Made by a program: the position numbers and the translations under genes. Below the pieces are notes generated by a model. It ran no database searches, was not told where the DNA came from, and worked only from the letters and a program-made list of their open reading frames with translations. This document shows positions 20,997-34,364 of a stretch of 64,000 bases of DNA, one piece after another. This DNA comes from Penelope pileata (Eukaryota > Chordata > Aves > Galliformes > Cracidae). The stretch covers positions 152,540 to 216,539 of the forward strand of contig WBMW01005290.1 in NCBI GenBank assembly GCA_013396635.1, given 5' to 3'. The first letter of the stretch is position 1; each line of letters starts with the position of its first letter.

Positions 20997-23900
20997 CTAA
21001 ATGGGAAAAAAAATGTCCAATAAGTTTCAGTACGAAGACACACAAGTTGTATGTCACCACTATACATACCATGCTCATTGTGCATACAGTGTTTCATACA
21101 GGTAAGTTCAGGATAAGCCATAAGAACCTACTATTACAATAGAAGACAGGTACCCTAGCTGAAAGCAACAATAAGCTCAAAGTAAAGAAGGTGTGATTTG
21201 TCTACAGGCTGCTGATAGCACTGGCAGCTCAGATTATCTCATGTATGAGCCACATCTGTTCAGACACCTGCTTTCAGCCTTTGCTATACGTGAGGGAGAC
21301 GGTTCAAAATTTAGTCAGAGGGAGTCTTCCACTTGGATAGCACCCAGATCTTACTTGTCATGTGTTTCTGTAATTTCTACATGGTGAGGCTTTGTTTGGG
21401 TTACCCAGATTAGCATTGAAGTACAACTAAAGGCCGTTTTTGTCCTTGGTATTTACTCCCACATGCTCCATTTATCCTTCATTCAGACTTGGACTGAAGT
21501 TCAAAGCCTTTGAAAATCCACCTGCATGAGGTTTTGCAGATGAAGGTCCCATGTTTTGAAGGACACATTAGCAGTTGATAGATGTGGATGCACCATAATG
21601 CTTATATACTCTATCAATCAAAAACAGAGTTTGAACATTTCTGCATAAAAGCTTGTAGCTTCTGATGTTGGGAGTAATACTCTATGTAAAACATTAACTT
21701 TACAGTTCTCATTTCACTGTTGAGAATATTTAACAGCAGCAAGAACTAAAACCATGAAACTCTATGGTGAGCCTCTGGGAAAAGCAGCATGGATCCAACA
21801 GGCCAAGGACTAAGGAAGAGAAGGTAGCTCTGTAATGTTAAACATTTGTGTTTTCATGTCTCATGCTCCTTCCTTCTAGTAGAGTGGAGAAAAGGCTGAG
21901 GGCTGTAGAGCAGCTAGTAATTGCTCTCATGCAATGCATATATCACATTATTTTTCAGGGTCATCTTCACAATTTTGGAGAATCTGTATACAATTTCCAT
22001 GTTTTTGGAAATATGAATTGTCTATGCACAATTAATCCAAGGATGCACAAGTGATCCAACTTGCACAATGTCTTATTGCCTGCTTTTTTTCACAAATCTG
22101 CATATGTACATCCAGCTGTCACAGGAGACTTTCTATATGTGCGTAGTTTGACTAAGCAGGTCATGAATCCATTTTCCAGACCTTCATGGCTTGGGCTGTT
22201 GACATTCTGGAAAAGTTTATGAATACCATGACTAGACAGGAAAAATATCACAATAATGTGGGAAATGAAATCTGAGGTAAGCTGACAGTTTTATAGCATG
22301 TCTGGCAACACTTGTTATGTGGCCCTTTGGGGCTGCTTTAGGCCAGGATGTTGGGTTCATGCCCCAATGGGCGTATATTTTAAGATAATACTAAGGCTGC
22401 TGGCTTAACTCCAGGCTGCTTGCATGAGCTGTGGTTGCACAAAGGCATGGGAAAGGTGCAGGAGTAGAATCTTTTGTGTGTGTCTTATGTGTCTTATGTG
22501 TATTTTCTCTAGAAATAGATGCCTTCCCTTGTCAGATTTTGGATCTGTTACCTGCCGGATTGATCTGATTGAATAACAGGATCTACTGTATTTTTAGGTG
22601 TATAATTCATGCCTTCTGTAACTCTTTTTGAAGTACCTTTCCCTCAAGTTGCACACATACATAGCACACACGGGAGCACCTCTTTCCTGAGGTAGCTGCA
22701 GATGTGGTGTCTTCCTCAGCAGCTGACAAAGAGATGAGAGATAGGAAAGGTGAGGTAATAGGCTGAGCAGACAAGTTACAGGGCATCAGAGGCAGCAGGA
22801 TAACTGAAGGTGGCAAATCCCTCTTGTACTGTCAGCATGTGTGTTCAGCCTCTATCACTTCTGGAAAAAGGCTTTTTAACCTTAATGTTACTTTTGCTAC
22901 AGCTAGAATGTATAGCATGTCCAATGCTCACAAACCTGTAGACAACTAGTAAATTCAAATGCTTCTTCTCTGACCTTTTTGGCCTTTTTCTCCATTTGCA
23001 CCATCTGTCCCTGGAGTGCCAGGAAGTCCTGCTTCACCTAGTACAGAAGAGAAAAACAGATCTTCATTAAACAACTAAATTACCAGAAACATGGGATTTG
23101 AATCCTTTTCTGATAGTTCCTCTTTAAGCTTGGCTAAACAATAATGTAAACAGTCATCTTATTCCTGACTTCTAGTGGGTGCCACTTCTGATGCTTTTAT
23201 CTCATGGGGAAACTGACAGGGAGAACAGAAACTCTGCTGGAGAACAGCACCTTTTTGAGACAAAGAGAATCCTTAACGTAAAGAAGTAGGATATTGAAGT
23301 ATGTAGAGGAGATTCTCACTGGTCAGGATCAATGAGGTGAAAATCTCTTGTCCTGTTGTTGCCTTCATCCATGGAAGATACCACGGAAGATACCAGTGGG
23401 AAAAGGAGTGAGGAAGCCACATTCAGAAAGAAGCTTTGCAGTGACAGGAAGCCTCAAAGTGTAACAAAGATAAACTGTCTCTCCAAGAAAAGACATCTGC
23501 AGAGGTTTGCCAGTGATGATGAAACATCACAGTAGAATAATATTGTCTGTAGATCTGAGGGAAGCATTCACTCTTGATCCCTTTATTTACCGTGGCAATT
23601 AACTGTTCCTGCCTATTAAGGAGTTTATGGATTTTTTCTTTGCTTCTAGATTTTAAAAGGTTTCATTTTAAGCAAGGCTAGGGCACTGAACACAGAATGA
23701 ACACCTAAGTGGTTGCCTGACAGAGAATTCTGTAAATCGTATATAAAACAAGAGAGTTCAAAGTAACCCCTCAGCAGTCACTGAGGTAAGTACTACAGTG
23801 GGTAGACCTGACTCTCAGTGGCCCACAGCAGGCAGTAAGCAGCAAGTAACTCTTTACTGCCCAAGTTGTAAGTGCTGGTTATTTTTCAGCTGATCTAATT

Positions 23901-25432
23901 TAATGTGTAGGCACACAAACAGTCGTGGTGTACTGGAGAAAGGAATGAAGGGGCGGGAAAAGGATCTAGACAGGGTTCCTGCTTACACCAGCATAAGCAT
24001 CAAAGAAATGCATGCTGAGATACACCTTCAGTGCTGATTCTGCAGAACACACTTCCTGTGGAGGCAAGGACTTTCCTGGTGAAGAAAGTGATTCATTAGC
24101 TTTGGGTTTGTGATTACACCAGCAACTCTGTCTATTAAAGGCAGACATTTCCTTTAGCTTAAAAGGTGTAGTAAAACATTGTAGCACATTTTAAGTCAAT
24201 TCCTTTTAGACTATTGACCTCACTTTGCATTACCTACTGGATTATGTACTCTACTGAAAAAAAAAAAGAAAAAAAAAAGCTCTGATTCGCAATCTGCTGG
24301 ATCAAAACTTGGTAGAAGGGTTTATCTGACAAGTACAATTTTGATCTGGATTGATTTGTGCACACAAGTGTTTGTGACAGGTTTATGCATTAAACCGTAA
24401 TGTCCCCTGAGTGATGCCACACAGTGGCTGCCTGACCTATAGCCTGTTGGGGAAAAATTCCTCCACAAAAATTTGTGGGTAAATTTGAAGCAGATTTGCA
24501 TTTGTCCTGTGCTTTGTATTCTGGGCTTGTGACACTTCTGGTGAAGTGTTATATGTCCACATGTCTGCAGGTTCATCACCTGATAGAACCCTGGCCTTGA
24601 TGTTGCAGCATGAATGCAAATGGCAGCCTTATCCCAAGGCTTAAAGTACCACAGAGTTATTGCCTTTAGACTGAGAAGGTTACCTGTCTTCATTATCACA
24701 TGCAAATATCTACTATAGCCTGTTACAGCTGACATGAATCCAATACTGTTTTTTTGATGGTATCATTTCCTGAACTTCATTGAGTGCTTGAGTTACAGCA
24801 AGTAGGTGCACTCTGAATCAAGTCCTACAAACACAAAACATAGGTAAGAAAGAGAAGCCTTCTTACCTCCGCATGTTTCTTATTACACTGACCAAGTTTG
24901 CTTTTCTTTTTTTTAATTTTTTTTAAATTTTTTAAAAAGGATTTTTCTGGAAGTACAGTTGTTATTTTAAAGATGTAGAAATAGGTTTACAGGCTTTAAA
25001 ATTTTCAGTCAGACCTGAAAATGTTCCCAAAACAGATAGTAAAGTCTTTCTTCTTTGAAGTTGTTTTTGTCCCTTGGACCTGGCCTCTCAATAGTGTTAC
25101 CTATCTTGCTTTCATTATTAGGTCTCACCTTATATCTCCATCCTGAAAGAATTCTGAAATGTTTTCTGAGGGCTAGCTGGAATAATCCCTTAATGCAGAG
25201 TGCCAGAGATGTCTGGGAACTAACAGCAAAACATTTCGTAGATCAAACCATTTGTGTTGAACACAGTACCTGTATCCCCCTTGTCGCCTTTTGAGCCATC
25301 ACGTCCATCACGACCAGGTATGCCATTGTGTCCAGGATTGCCAGGGATGCCAGGATAGCTTTGGGTACAGATGTCCTGTTTTTGTGCTTCTGTGCTGACT
25401 ACAACAGCCAGCAGCATAATCCAGCTTTTCAT
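20191..25432 (-). CDS. C1QTNF9: C1QTNF9 (CTRP9), complement C1q/TNF-related protein 9
   Basis: This is a secreted adipokine of the C1q/TNF family, related to adiponectin, which forms trimers and larger multimers and acts on vascular, cardiac and metabolic tissues in mammals. Three coding exons, 25432-25270, 23037-22975 and 20996-20191, join in phase 1 to give 343 residues. They encode a signal peptide (MKSWIMLLAVVVSTEA), a Cys at residue 22 suited to multimer bridging, a Gly-X-Y collagen region from about 28 to 205 (PGIPGNPGHNGIPGRDGRDG onward), and a C-terminal globular C1q domain from VLPRSAFSVGL to TFTGFLLFS. The human protein is 333 residues. This one has about ten extra C-terminal residues. 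The start codon begins the signal peptide. A splice-acceptor-like CTTTCAG about 30 bases upstream of it suggests a separate 5'-UTR exon. Confidence 0.95.
20997..22974 (-). other. C1QTNF9 intron 2
   Basis: A 2-kb intron between coding exons 2 and 3. I recognised no repeat family. The minus-strand open frame continuing into it from exon 3 is read-through of the polypyrimidine tract, not coding. Confidence 0.65.
22975..23037 (-). CDS. C1QTNF9: C1QTNF9 coding exon 2
   Basis: This 63-nt exon is in phase 1 at both ends and contributes an exact run of seven collagen triplets (GEAGLPGTPGTDGANGEKGQ, then K). Such a size is typical of collagen exons. The acceptor is TACTAG and the donor is AAG|GTCAGA, which lacks the usual purine at +3. 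The exon could be skipped without breaking frame or the triplet register. Confidence 0.9.
23038..25269 (-). other. C1QTNF9 intron 1
   Basis: A 2.2-kb intron without recognised features, apart from A/T-rich low-complexity patches near 24258-24279 and 24900-24945. Confidence 0.65.
25270..25432 (-). CDS. C1QTNF9: C1QTNF9 coding exon 1
   Basis: This exon is 163 nt. It has the start codon, a 16-residue signal peptide, a short N-terminal segment with Cys22 and the first collagen triplets, ending KGDT plus one base of Gly. The donor is ACAG|GTACTG. Confidence 0.95.
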
Positions 25433-25596
25433 TTTTCAGAGAGATTGTATTATCTTGGCTGAAAGATTTAAGAAAGGACAAGCACATCTGCCTAAGTCCA
25501 TCTGTCTCTTTTTTCATATTTAGCATGTGAGCCCAAGAGGGGTATGCAGGATTGAGGAGGGAGGAAAAAAAGGAAATAGGTTTTCACCATGTCTAT

Positions 25597-25616
25597 TGTT
25601 TTGTTTTGTTTTGTTT
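25597..25616. repeat. (GTTTT)n simple repeat
   Basis: About four tandem copies of GTTTT just upstream of C1QTNF9. Confidence 0.8.
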
Positions 25617-27310
25617 ACAGGTCTCTAGATAGCATTAAATACAATCCTGGAGACTACTGGGCTCTGGAGAGGTTGCTCTGGGGAGGTCAAGAGCTGCCCT
25701 TCATGTCGTCAGGATCTAGCCAGCAACCAACAGCTCAGTACATCCCACAGAGTTTCACACTGTTCTATTTAAACCATGAGTGTACTGATGAAGCACAACT
25801 TTCATGGATTTGGTTGATCTTAAACTGCATTTCAAGACCATGATAAAAAAGCAAAAGTGATAATCACACTTCCAGTGATCTGACTTATTCTACCCAACAA
25901 TTCAAAACTCCAATGCCTGGCAAATCTACAAGGAATTGTGCTAGCAAGTGCTGTTGCTGTCCTAAGCCCAAGTGCACAGTCAAAATTTCAAGTCTTGGGG
26001 GGTGGTTCAAGTAGATGCAGTGATCCCACATTCATACAGAAGGATTCATACAACATCCTGCTCATTTGAGCATGTCTTCTCCATCTACATTTCTCCCTGT
26101 GCCTTGCTCATGGCTGCACCTTTGTACCTCTAATCTCCCACGAGCTGGCTGTGGAGCCTGCAGGAGGTGAGCTAAGGCAATGCAACCCACCAGCTCAGCA
26201 CAAAACAATTGTGGTTTTTTTCTTCTGTTTTCCCAGTCAGTCTTTTTCTGGGTTAATAAGTTGAATGACCTCACAGAGTGTCAGAGCTGGAGTAGAGTGA
26301 GATGAGGACAAAGATATGAGGAATCAAATGAGAGTTTTTTGGTGAAAACAGGTCTTTAGTCTGGTTCTGCACCTGTCATGTAACTATGCTACACAAAATC
26401 CAGCTTATTTTTATACTCTCATTAGAGAATCCTTACTATTTCACGGCTATGAAGTCCACTGAACAGCACTATCTAATTCTGGCTGCTTCTGGTTTAAGGG
26501 AGTATAAAAGTAATCAAGGGGCTAAATAATGGGTTGAACAGAGGAACAAAAATGAAATAATGACAATATTAATGTCTACTTCATTCTGAGTTATTATCCT
26601 TAAATGACTAATGCACAGAAACTTAGCTGATAGAGGTTAATGGTAGTCTGAATAAGTAAATTTTATGTAATTGGCTTTTAAATCAATTCTTTCATAAATG
26701 AGAAAATAACACCAGGATCAGTTTCCTTTTGAAATACCAACTAGCATTGTCACCATCATTTCAAGCGACACAGATACTATGCAAAAAGAGAGAGACACTA
26801 GGATATTCTCATTAAGAATAATTGCATCTTGGTAGGAATATTCAATTTAAACATTCATTCAATTTATAGGGTAGGATAGCCTTAATTTTGGGACATGTCC
26901 TTGAATATTTTCCTTCTGTCTTCTGAAACATTCCCTATATTTTGCAGCAGTTGTTGGAAATGTTTATGGTGCCTTTGCTGGCAGTCTACAGAGAGGTGTT
27001 TGGTCACCCACCAGCAAAAAACCCTTCATCTGCTGCTGCTGGTTTGCGCTAAAGAAAGTTGAAAATGCATCAAACATTTGCTACTTCTAACCTATGTAAC
27101 CATTTGCTACATTAGCCAAAGGACTCTGGAGTGCAAAACAGAGAAGTGCTCTATTGGATGCTGTTAAGATATGATGTACCCCACGGAGAAGTCTGACAGT
27201 CCTTGTCCTCTCACAGAGAATTCCATTCCCGGTTGTTTAAGGGAATGCTTCTTGCCTAAGCAACAGGCATTTCATCCCCTTACATGCACTCCTCAACACA
27301 CAATGACAAT

Positions 27311-27347
<37 letters not shown>
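27311..27347. repeat. (ATC)n microsatellite
   Basis: Twelve perfect ATC units. In one plus-strand frame they give a poly-Ser run, which makes a spurious open frame look protein-like. Confidence 0.97.
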
Positions 27348-28528
27348 GTGCATATATCAGATCTTTGGTCTTACCTCATTCACTTAGTACTTGCAACGTT
27401 CTTGGGCATCCTTCGGTCATGTATAAAAGCTTCCTGTAAAGGAGTGCAGGCTCCAGATATGTGCCTTGAGGACAAGCCCTTGTTTGGTCACTAAATTCTC
27501 AAAGGTCAGTGATTTAATTTTGAGAGCTGTTCAATAATTAAAACAGAAGGCTAAACTGGAATCTTTCTATTTATTCCAATAGTAAGCTGAAGTGCTCTGT
27601 ACTTTGACTTTTCCTACTGAAACATGAAATAAAATTGTTCAAATGAATTAATAAAGCTTTGATTTGCCTGTTCCATTACACAGATACATCATTCAAGTGT
27701 TAGCTTGGTTGATTTGTAGGATGGACGGCAGGTCGCATGCCATGGTTGTACTGAAAAAACATAATAAAGTTAGTCTCTGTATCAAGCAATTTATAATGGA
27801 AGTAGGGACAACAAGAGTATAGAAATTAAAACAGAATGCTGTGAACATGGCATTATAAATATTAGGTCATTATGGAAAAGAAGTAACAAGACTGAGTTGA
27901 AGTAAATAAATTGAGTGACAATGAGCTTTTCATGCGTAATTAGCGAGCTCCCCATTGGTGTTGAAGTCAAAGTTATTGTGCCTCTAAATTTATTACTGGT
28001 AACCAAATTTGAGGAAGCCATGCTTCACTGCATCTTCTTGAAATTACTGAAATTTCTGCTCTCCAAGTACTAGCAGAAGCAGAGCAACTGAGGATATCTT
28101 CAACCTTGTAAATACTGATCCTGAACAGTGAAGGGTAAAAACCAACAGTAATAGGAGTTAATGTTACAAGAAGTGACCTTGATTCCCCCTGGTTGCTGTG
28201 TCCGGGGAGGTTCCCACCCTGCAAAGAGATGGCAACATGGTCTGTGCATCAAATAACTTTTTCAAAAACCCTCAGTACAGATGAGCAGTGAAAAGTTTTC
28301 ACTAAGGTCTTCACCACCACCCCGTGGTCATAAAAAATATTACAAGCTTTTTGGTGAGAAAAAGGAAGGACAATGGGCAGCAATTAGTTGCTCTCCTAGA
28401 ATGAACGTCTGCAGCCAAATTAGCCTCACTGCTGGACTAACATGAAGAAATGAGAGTCATGACAAACTATGCTTTTCTCTTTACTCCTTAGACCAGCGCT
28501 GTTAGTCCAGTTTGACGCTTTTTTGTTA

Positions 28529-28545
28529 TTTTTTTTTTTTTTTTT
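28529..28545. repeat. Poly-T run
   Basis: A run of 17 T in intergenic sequence. Confidence 0.9.
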
Positions 28546-28974
28546 AGCAAAGAACTAAGAAAACTGTTGTTCCACCCTCCGCTGATCTACGGCACAGTTT
28601 GTCTGTCACTGGCTGGCCCACTCTGCATGCCTGAAGTATTAAAATGGCTCAGGCCAAATGTTGCCCAGACCTCCTGTACAAGCGGCATGTCAGATGGGAC
28701 ATAAATGCAGGCATCACTCGTGTGTGCTGCCCACCCTGAGTGCCAGCAGGCTTCGTCTGGGCATGCCATATGGAGTCTATGAAGAGCAGTGTGTGAATAG
28801 ACGTGTACAAACACTTCTGTACTCGAGGGCAGAGCCTATCTAGTTAATAGTGGCAGTAAGCAAGTTTCCAGCCGTGCGTACTCACACGGACAAAAAAAAG
28901 GCAGTTCTGACTGCAGTGAACTAAACCTAATGCAGACATAAGATTAAAAAAAAAAAAAAAATTACCCATTTGTG

Positions 28975-29622
28975 TGGACAGCGGGTTGGCCATGAGCCAT
29001 CAGTGTGCCCTCATGGCCAAGAAGGCCAATGATATCCTGGGGTGTGTTAAAAAGAGCATGGCCAGCAGGTCAAGGGAGGTGATCCTCCCCCTCTACTCCG
29101 CCCTGGTCTGGCCTCACCTGCAGTACTGTGTCCAGTTCTGGGCTCCCCAGTACAAAAAGGACAGGGATCTGCTGGAAAGAGTCCAGCGGAGGGCCACAAA
29201 GATGATAAAGGGCGTGGAGCACCTCCCTTATGAGGAAAGGCTGAGTGACCTGGGTCTGTTCAGCCTGGAGAAGACTGAGAGGGGATCTTATCAATGTTTA
29301 TAAATGTCTAAAGTGTGGCAGGCAAAGGGAGGAGGCCAGACTCTTTTCAGTGGTGTGTGGTGACAGGACAAGGGGAAACAGCCACAAATTGGAACATGGG
29401 AAGTTCCACACAAATAGGCACTCAGAACTTCACAGTGCGGGTGACGGAGCAGTGGAACAGGCTGCCCAGGGAGGTTGCGGAGCCTCCTTCTCTGGAGATA
29501 TTACAGACCCGCCTGGACGCCTACCTGTGCAACCTGCTCTAGGGAACTGCTTCGGCAAGGGGCTTGGACTTGATGATCTCCAGAGGTCCCTTCCAACCCC
29601 TAAAGTTCTGTGATTCTATGAC
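28975..29622 (+). mobile_element. CR1 LINE, 5'-truncated, plus orientation
   Basis: The best-preserved CR1 in the window. It encodes the C-terminal end of ORF2 (GLAMSHQCALMAKKANDILG, then PLYSALVWPHLQYCVQFWAP, ERVQRRATKMIKG and LGLFSLEKTERG) before a frame break. It then has the CR1 3' region with CTCCAGAGGTCCCTTCC and ends in TGTGATTCTATGAC, the typical 3' terminus. A 16-base A run (28946-28961) lies just upstream. Confidence 0.93.
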
Positions 29623-30170
29623 ATTGTACTCCAGGGTTTGCTCGAGGTGTGTTTCCCAGTCATCCAGCCTAAGTGTTCACACCACGTCTTTCCCTTTCAT
29701 CCCTGAGCATTCAATAGAAATCCTGTGCAGCAGCAGCCCTCAGAGGCCTGGAAATTGCCAGCTTTGAGACGAACCAAGAACTAGAGATAAAAGCTCAGAC
29801 ACTGAAAGGAAGAGGAATGAGTTAGCAAGTTCAACCATTCTGCTAGTGTTTGAGTTCACCAAAACATTTTTCACGAAAATATTTAAGCAAAAAAGGTTAC
29901 TTTGTTAAAGCTACTGTCTCACCAAAACACAGTTTTTTAACGTGGCCTTGAGCAGGAAGGACACACGGATGCCACTCAGATGTGGCTCCTTGCTCCATCA
30001 GACCGATGAGAGACAAAAGACTTTTCTCCACTAGCCAGGGCAGGAAGCTGAACCACATGCCTTTATACAACACAGCTTTTGGGTGAACCCTTTTCCTAGG
30101 ATTTGCATTTGTTCCAAAGAAAATAGAATATAAACCTCCTTACCTAAACCACAGAGCTGAAATCACTGTC
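29623..30170. other. Intergenic spacer between C1QTNF9 and SPATA13
   Basis: No gene or repeat recognised. Confidence 0.55.
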
Positions 30171-33100
30171 CTCTGTTTGCAACAGTTTTATTAACAGAGA
30201 AGCTGCATTTGCATCTACTTCTAAGGGGTACTGGAGGAGCAGACTGCTAGGACAATGCAGAGCACAACGACTGATTGCTAGGACCCTAATAAGGTTGGGT
30301 TTTGCCTGAATAGTGAAGAGTTCAGCCCCAGAATTGGGTTTAGTAGCTTGCTAAAATGAATTTGTGCTGGGAAGTACTGTAGTTGTTAGTAGAAAATCAA
30401 CAGAAGATGGTGTGACTTGTTTTTTGCTTTAAAATAATAAAATACATGTGACAGTTGAGAAATGTTTGCTTCACAGAAAAGATTTTGTAAACAATTTAAA
30501 AAGTCCAACACTTTTAAAACTGTACAATAGAGTTTTATAAGACATAGCTGAGGAACCTCAGCTGTACATTATTTAATTAAAACATGTACAATGAGAGAAA
30601 AATAACGGGAATGTAAGTTTGTACTTATTTCCAGAAAATAGATTCATTTGACAATGTTCCAAGAGTAAATAAACATTGTAATGTAATTACTTCAGAACAA
30701 ATACACATCACGTCACTGCAGTCCTATACATTGTGTTTCAGCCGTCAACAGCCAATCCATCTGCTCTACAGCCAGGACACTTTGATTTACAACATGTGTA
30801 ACAGCACACAGATGGTAAGATGCACAAAGCAATGGACGTAAGATAAAATGTTACAAAACACTTGTCAAAATAAAATACATATGCACGTCATCCCTAGTAT
30901 TTACAACAAACAGTTTTAAATTAGAGATCGTTCAGAAGGCATCTCCTACATACAAATGCCACATGTATTAAAAAAGCAGAAAGGCAGTCAAAGAAAGGTA
31001 CTGTGTTAGTTATGGCTAAAGACCTTTGGCTCCAAAACTGTTATAATTATTTTCAAAAGACAACTAAAATGCAGAGCATTTAAGTAGTCTGTCTTTGAAC
31101 TCCTTTACTACAGTGACCACTAAAACTCAACATGAAATTTAGCATGGCAAGAGCCACTTGTAAAGCGATCTTATTATTTTATACATCAAATGCTCCAAGT
31201 TAGATGCAATTATGGTTTGGCATTATCCTAACTCAGTGGGAACACATTTGAGGACAATTATATTTTACTGCATCTCATGCAAAAAGTCTGAGGTTGTCTG
31301 CTCAGCAGGCCATCAGGAAGGCTCTGGCTGTGCTTTAGCTAAATGAGGCACAAATATGCGTAGTAGTTGCCCTACAACATTTTGTAGTAACTTCAAGCAA
31401 GCAAAAGTGAGTGGAGAAGACAGTTTTCTGAAGATAAGTTTTGTCATCAGGAGATCCAGGACTTTCATGTTCTGCTCAAGAAAAGAGGTGCTAGAATACA
31501 AAATTGTACATTTTATTTGCTGCTCTTTTCCCCACAGACTCTGAAATCAGGCTGATCCCCAAATAAGCATCTGCCTTAATTGTTGGATCATGTAATTGTG
31601 TGTTTTCATTTAACTAGAATTCATTTAAAAGACTACGGTGTAGTCTAAATCTGGCCTGCCCTCTTAGATTTTATCAGTCTTGCTGCATAGCCAGCACATT
31701 CCTTGACCAATAAAATACATATTGTGTAGGTGGCCGCTTGATCTATTCAAGATAAGATTGCAAAGAAAGACACAGAGAACATTACAAAACAACCACATCT
31801 ATAAGTAGGGCACTATATATAAAACTGTCCTGAGTGATCTGCACCACAAAACATTTGCTTTTTCGCTCTCTGAAATTAAGTTCTTTTTGAGAAAAAAACT
31901 TGCCGCATCCAAACCCATATGCAAACATTTCTGTTCATTGTTAGGGCTAAGGCACCAGCACTACTGCATGGGAAGAGCCTTTACGGGCACTGACATGTCA
32001 GAAGATACATCCCAAAATCTTATCAAAGACAAATATTTAAGTTGGATCTCATAAGGTCTTCAGGTCAATCTGGGAAAGCTTCTTGGGTATGCACTGCAAT
32101 CCAACTTCAGACCTTGTTTTTAAATCTAGAACAAATCTTTCAAAATGCGATGATGAAAAATGTCTCCGCTTCCACGGTACATGCACCACGTTGGTTTGCA
32201 GGCCTGAACACAGAAAGTGTCCATGAAAATGGGTACAAAAGAAACACAAAAGGGTTGCTCATTTATGTGGAAGGGCATGCATCCATTCTGGCAATCAGAA
32301 GTCTGTTCCTTCAGCTTAAATTGAGCGTGTAGAATTATCTTTCAAAAATACCTAAAAGGAGATGGCGTGTTTTAAACAGGAATACTGAACCCAGCCAGCT
32401 TTTTTCACAATCTTTCTTGTGCGCTTTCTTTAAGCTGGGTTGTTGAAAATGTCAGTGCATATTTCCAGTTCTTAGCTGCTTCAGGTCATCTTCCATCGCT
32501 ACAGAAAAGCACAAGCAATGAAGTTCACTATGCAGTGAACCATTTGGCTGAGCATCACCAGACTTTGCATTATTGCTGAGCTATATACACAAGGCATTTG
32601 AAATGTACAGTCGTCAAAGATGTCATTTAAAATCAAAACTACAAAGATGGGCTTTGCAGAAGTTGCCATGAAGTTCTCAGATCGTAAAATCATCAGACTA
32701 GTGGCCTTCACGACACTGACGATAAATAAAAATATAGAGGTAACAACAGTAGCAGGAACAAACACATGTTTAAAATAAGGCTTTTTTTACATTGTAATTA
32801 AGATGCCTGGCCTCTAGCCCATTGTTTGTTCTTCATATATTACAGATTCATTACAAAGCTGATTGCGTCCATTGCCAAAGAGTACTCTTGGATCTACAGT
32901 CATCATCTGATAATGCCCCTAATCAGCAGCATGGGATAAAGTATTTGAAAGACATTCATAACAAATCAGTTCTGAAACATAAGGAATCTTTCCTTCCATG
33001 TTACCAATAGTCTTCTCTTTATTGAGTTATCGAGTAGAAATGATCAGTGCTGCAAGTAGCAAGATCCTGTTTCTTCTTGGTGGCTTTTTAAAAGTTATTC

Positions 33101-34364
33101 TCCCAAATCAAGTTCATGTCATGAACAAATTGTAGCAATGCAGATCATGTACTGCAGATGCTGACCAGAGCTGACTTTTCTTAAGCCAGGTCCTTCCCCT
33201 TCCAACACAGACCGATGACTCTGAGACAGAAATCCATCTCTGGTCCACACAATTTTCCCATCCCTTCCAATAAAGATTTCTCTTTCTTTGTGAAGAAATA
33301 ACTGGTCACAACTCACTGTTGATTGCCTGTGTAGAAGAAGCATGGATCCAGACTGCTTTGAGAACTTAATGGAGATATTTACATTACCATTCATCCATTT
33401 TCTAAGTGAAGCTGCATGAGTACAAAGTGTGAGAACTATGTAACATAGCCAGCAGTCAGCAGTCAGCTCGTACTGTAAAAGCTCTGACTTTGTACATTCA
33501 CATTATCTCCATTAAAAAAATAAAAATAAAAAAAGTCACAGAGGAATAAGCATATTGGCAATATAAAGAAGTGTCTCCCAGGCTAAGAAGTGCGCAAAAA
33601 GTGATACAAAAGCTCTATATTGAAGAGTATACATGCAAGCAGTATATTGCTCTGACTGAAAGAAATCAGAGATGCCCTGGGCGCCTCTTGTTTCCACTTG
33701 TATGCAATAAATGCACACACCTTTGTAGTCCATTTTGCACTCTGTTCATGTTTCTATATGACAGAATAAAACTTTCCCGTTCCAATCTGGAATGTGGTAA
33801 GGCCTTGTGGGATGTTCTCCTGCTATTTGGCAACTTAATAGAAAAAGACAAGGAAGGATTAGGGTCCACCAACTCCTGCAACAGTATGTTAACCATATGG
33901 GACCTCTCCACATGATTTTAATGGGTGGCTCCCACTCGGTTCTCCAAAAGGAGAAAACTCCCCCAAGATTCCTGGTTGACATACCCTTAAGGAAAAACTC
34001 CTCCCTATCCTAAATTTGGCCATCAACATAAGATTAAGAAAAATGAAATGTTACAATGACCTGCATGGTTCTATCATTCCTTCTACATAACTAAGAAACA
34101 GATCAAATACTGCTGCTTCAGAGTAACAGTAAGTTGTCTTTGTCAGAAGGAAAACCGCTCTTCATCAGCAACACTGACACTTGGCAACATGTACTTCAGA
34201 GCGGTGCTGGGGGACTTCATTCTTCTTCTAGACAAAGTGGTATTTCTGGCTCAAGGGAGCCCAAGGTTTTTCCTCCAAAACTGGAGATTTACTGAGCTTA
34301 ACCACTCTTAACTGTGTCTCCAATCAGCTTCCTTGGAATAATTCTCTCCCCATCCTGGTGTCCT
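30171..34364 (-). other. Probable SPATA13 3' UTR
   Basis: About 4.2 kb follow the SPATA13 stop codon. The stretch is AT-rich, has no recognised transposon and no plausible coding exon, unlike the introns. Repeat-poor AT-rich sequence next to a stop codon fits a long 3' UTR. The extent is inferred, not shown. Confidence 0.5.
30187..30192 (-). terminator. Candidate SPATA13 poly-A signal (AATAAA)
   Basis: A minus-strand AATAAA followed by a short spacer and then a TG/GT-containing stretch. It is the lowest-coordinate good candidate before the CR1-bearing spacer. Several other AATAAA motifs occur between here and the stop codon, so the true or only cleavage site cannot be chosen from sequence alone. 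Confidence 0.35.

Larger units (their letters stand above)
25433..28970. other. Intergenic region upstream of C1QTNF9
   Basis: This holds the presumptive C1QTNF9 promoter and any 5'-UTR exon, which I cannot place. It contains a (GTTTT)n patch at 25597-25616, an (ATC)n microsatellite at 27311-27347 and a T run at 28529-28545. I found no supported gene. Confidence 0.55.

Noticed and set aside
20569..21142. Plus-strand open frames opposite the C1QTNF9 collagen region
   Set aside because: The regular Gly-X-Y codons suppress stops on the opposite strand. These are shadows of the real minus-strand exon.
27171..27494. A 107-codon open frame with a poly-Ser run
   Set aside because: The Ser run is the (ATC)n microsatellite. 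The rest is not protein-like and there are no supporting splice sites.
28974..29303. A 109-codon plus-strand protein-like frame
   Set aside because: It is the C-terminal part of CR1 ORF2 in a 5'-truncated LINE, not a host gene.
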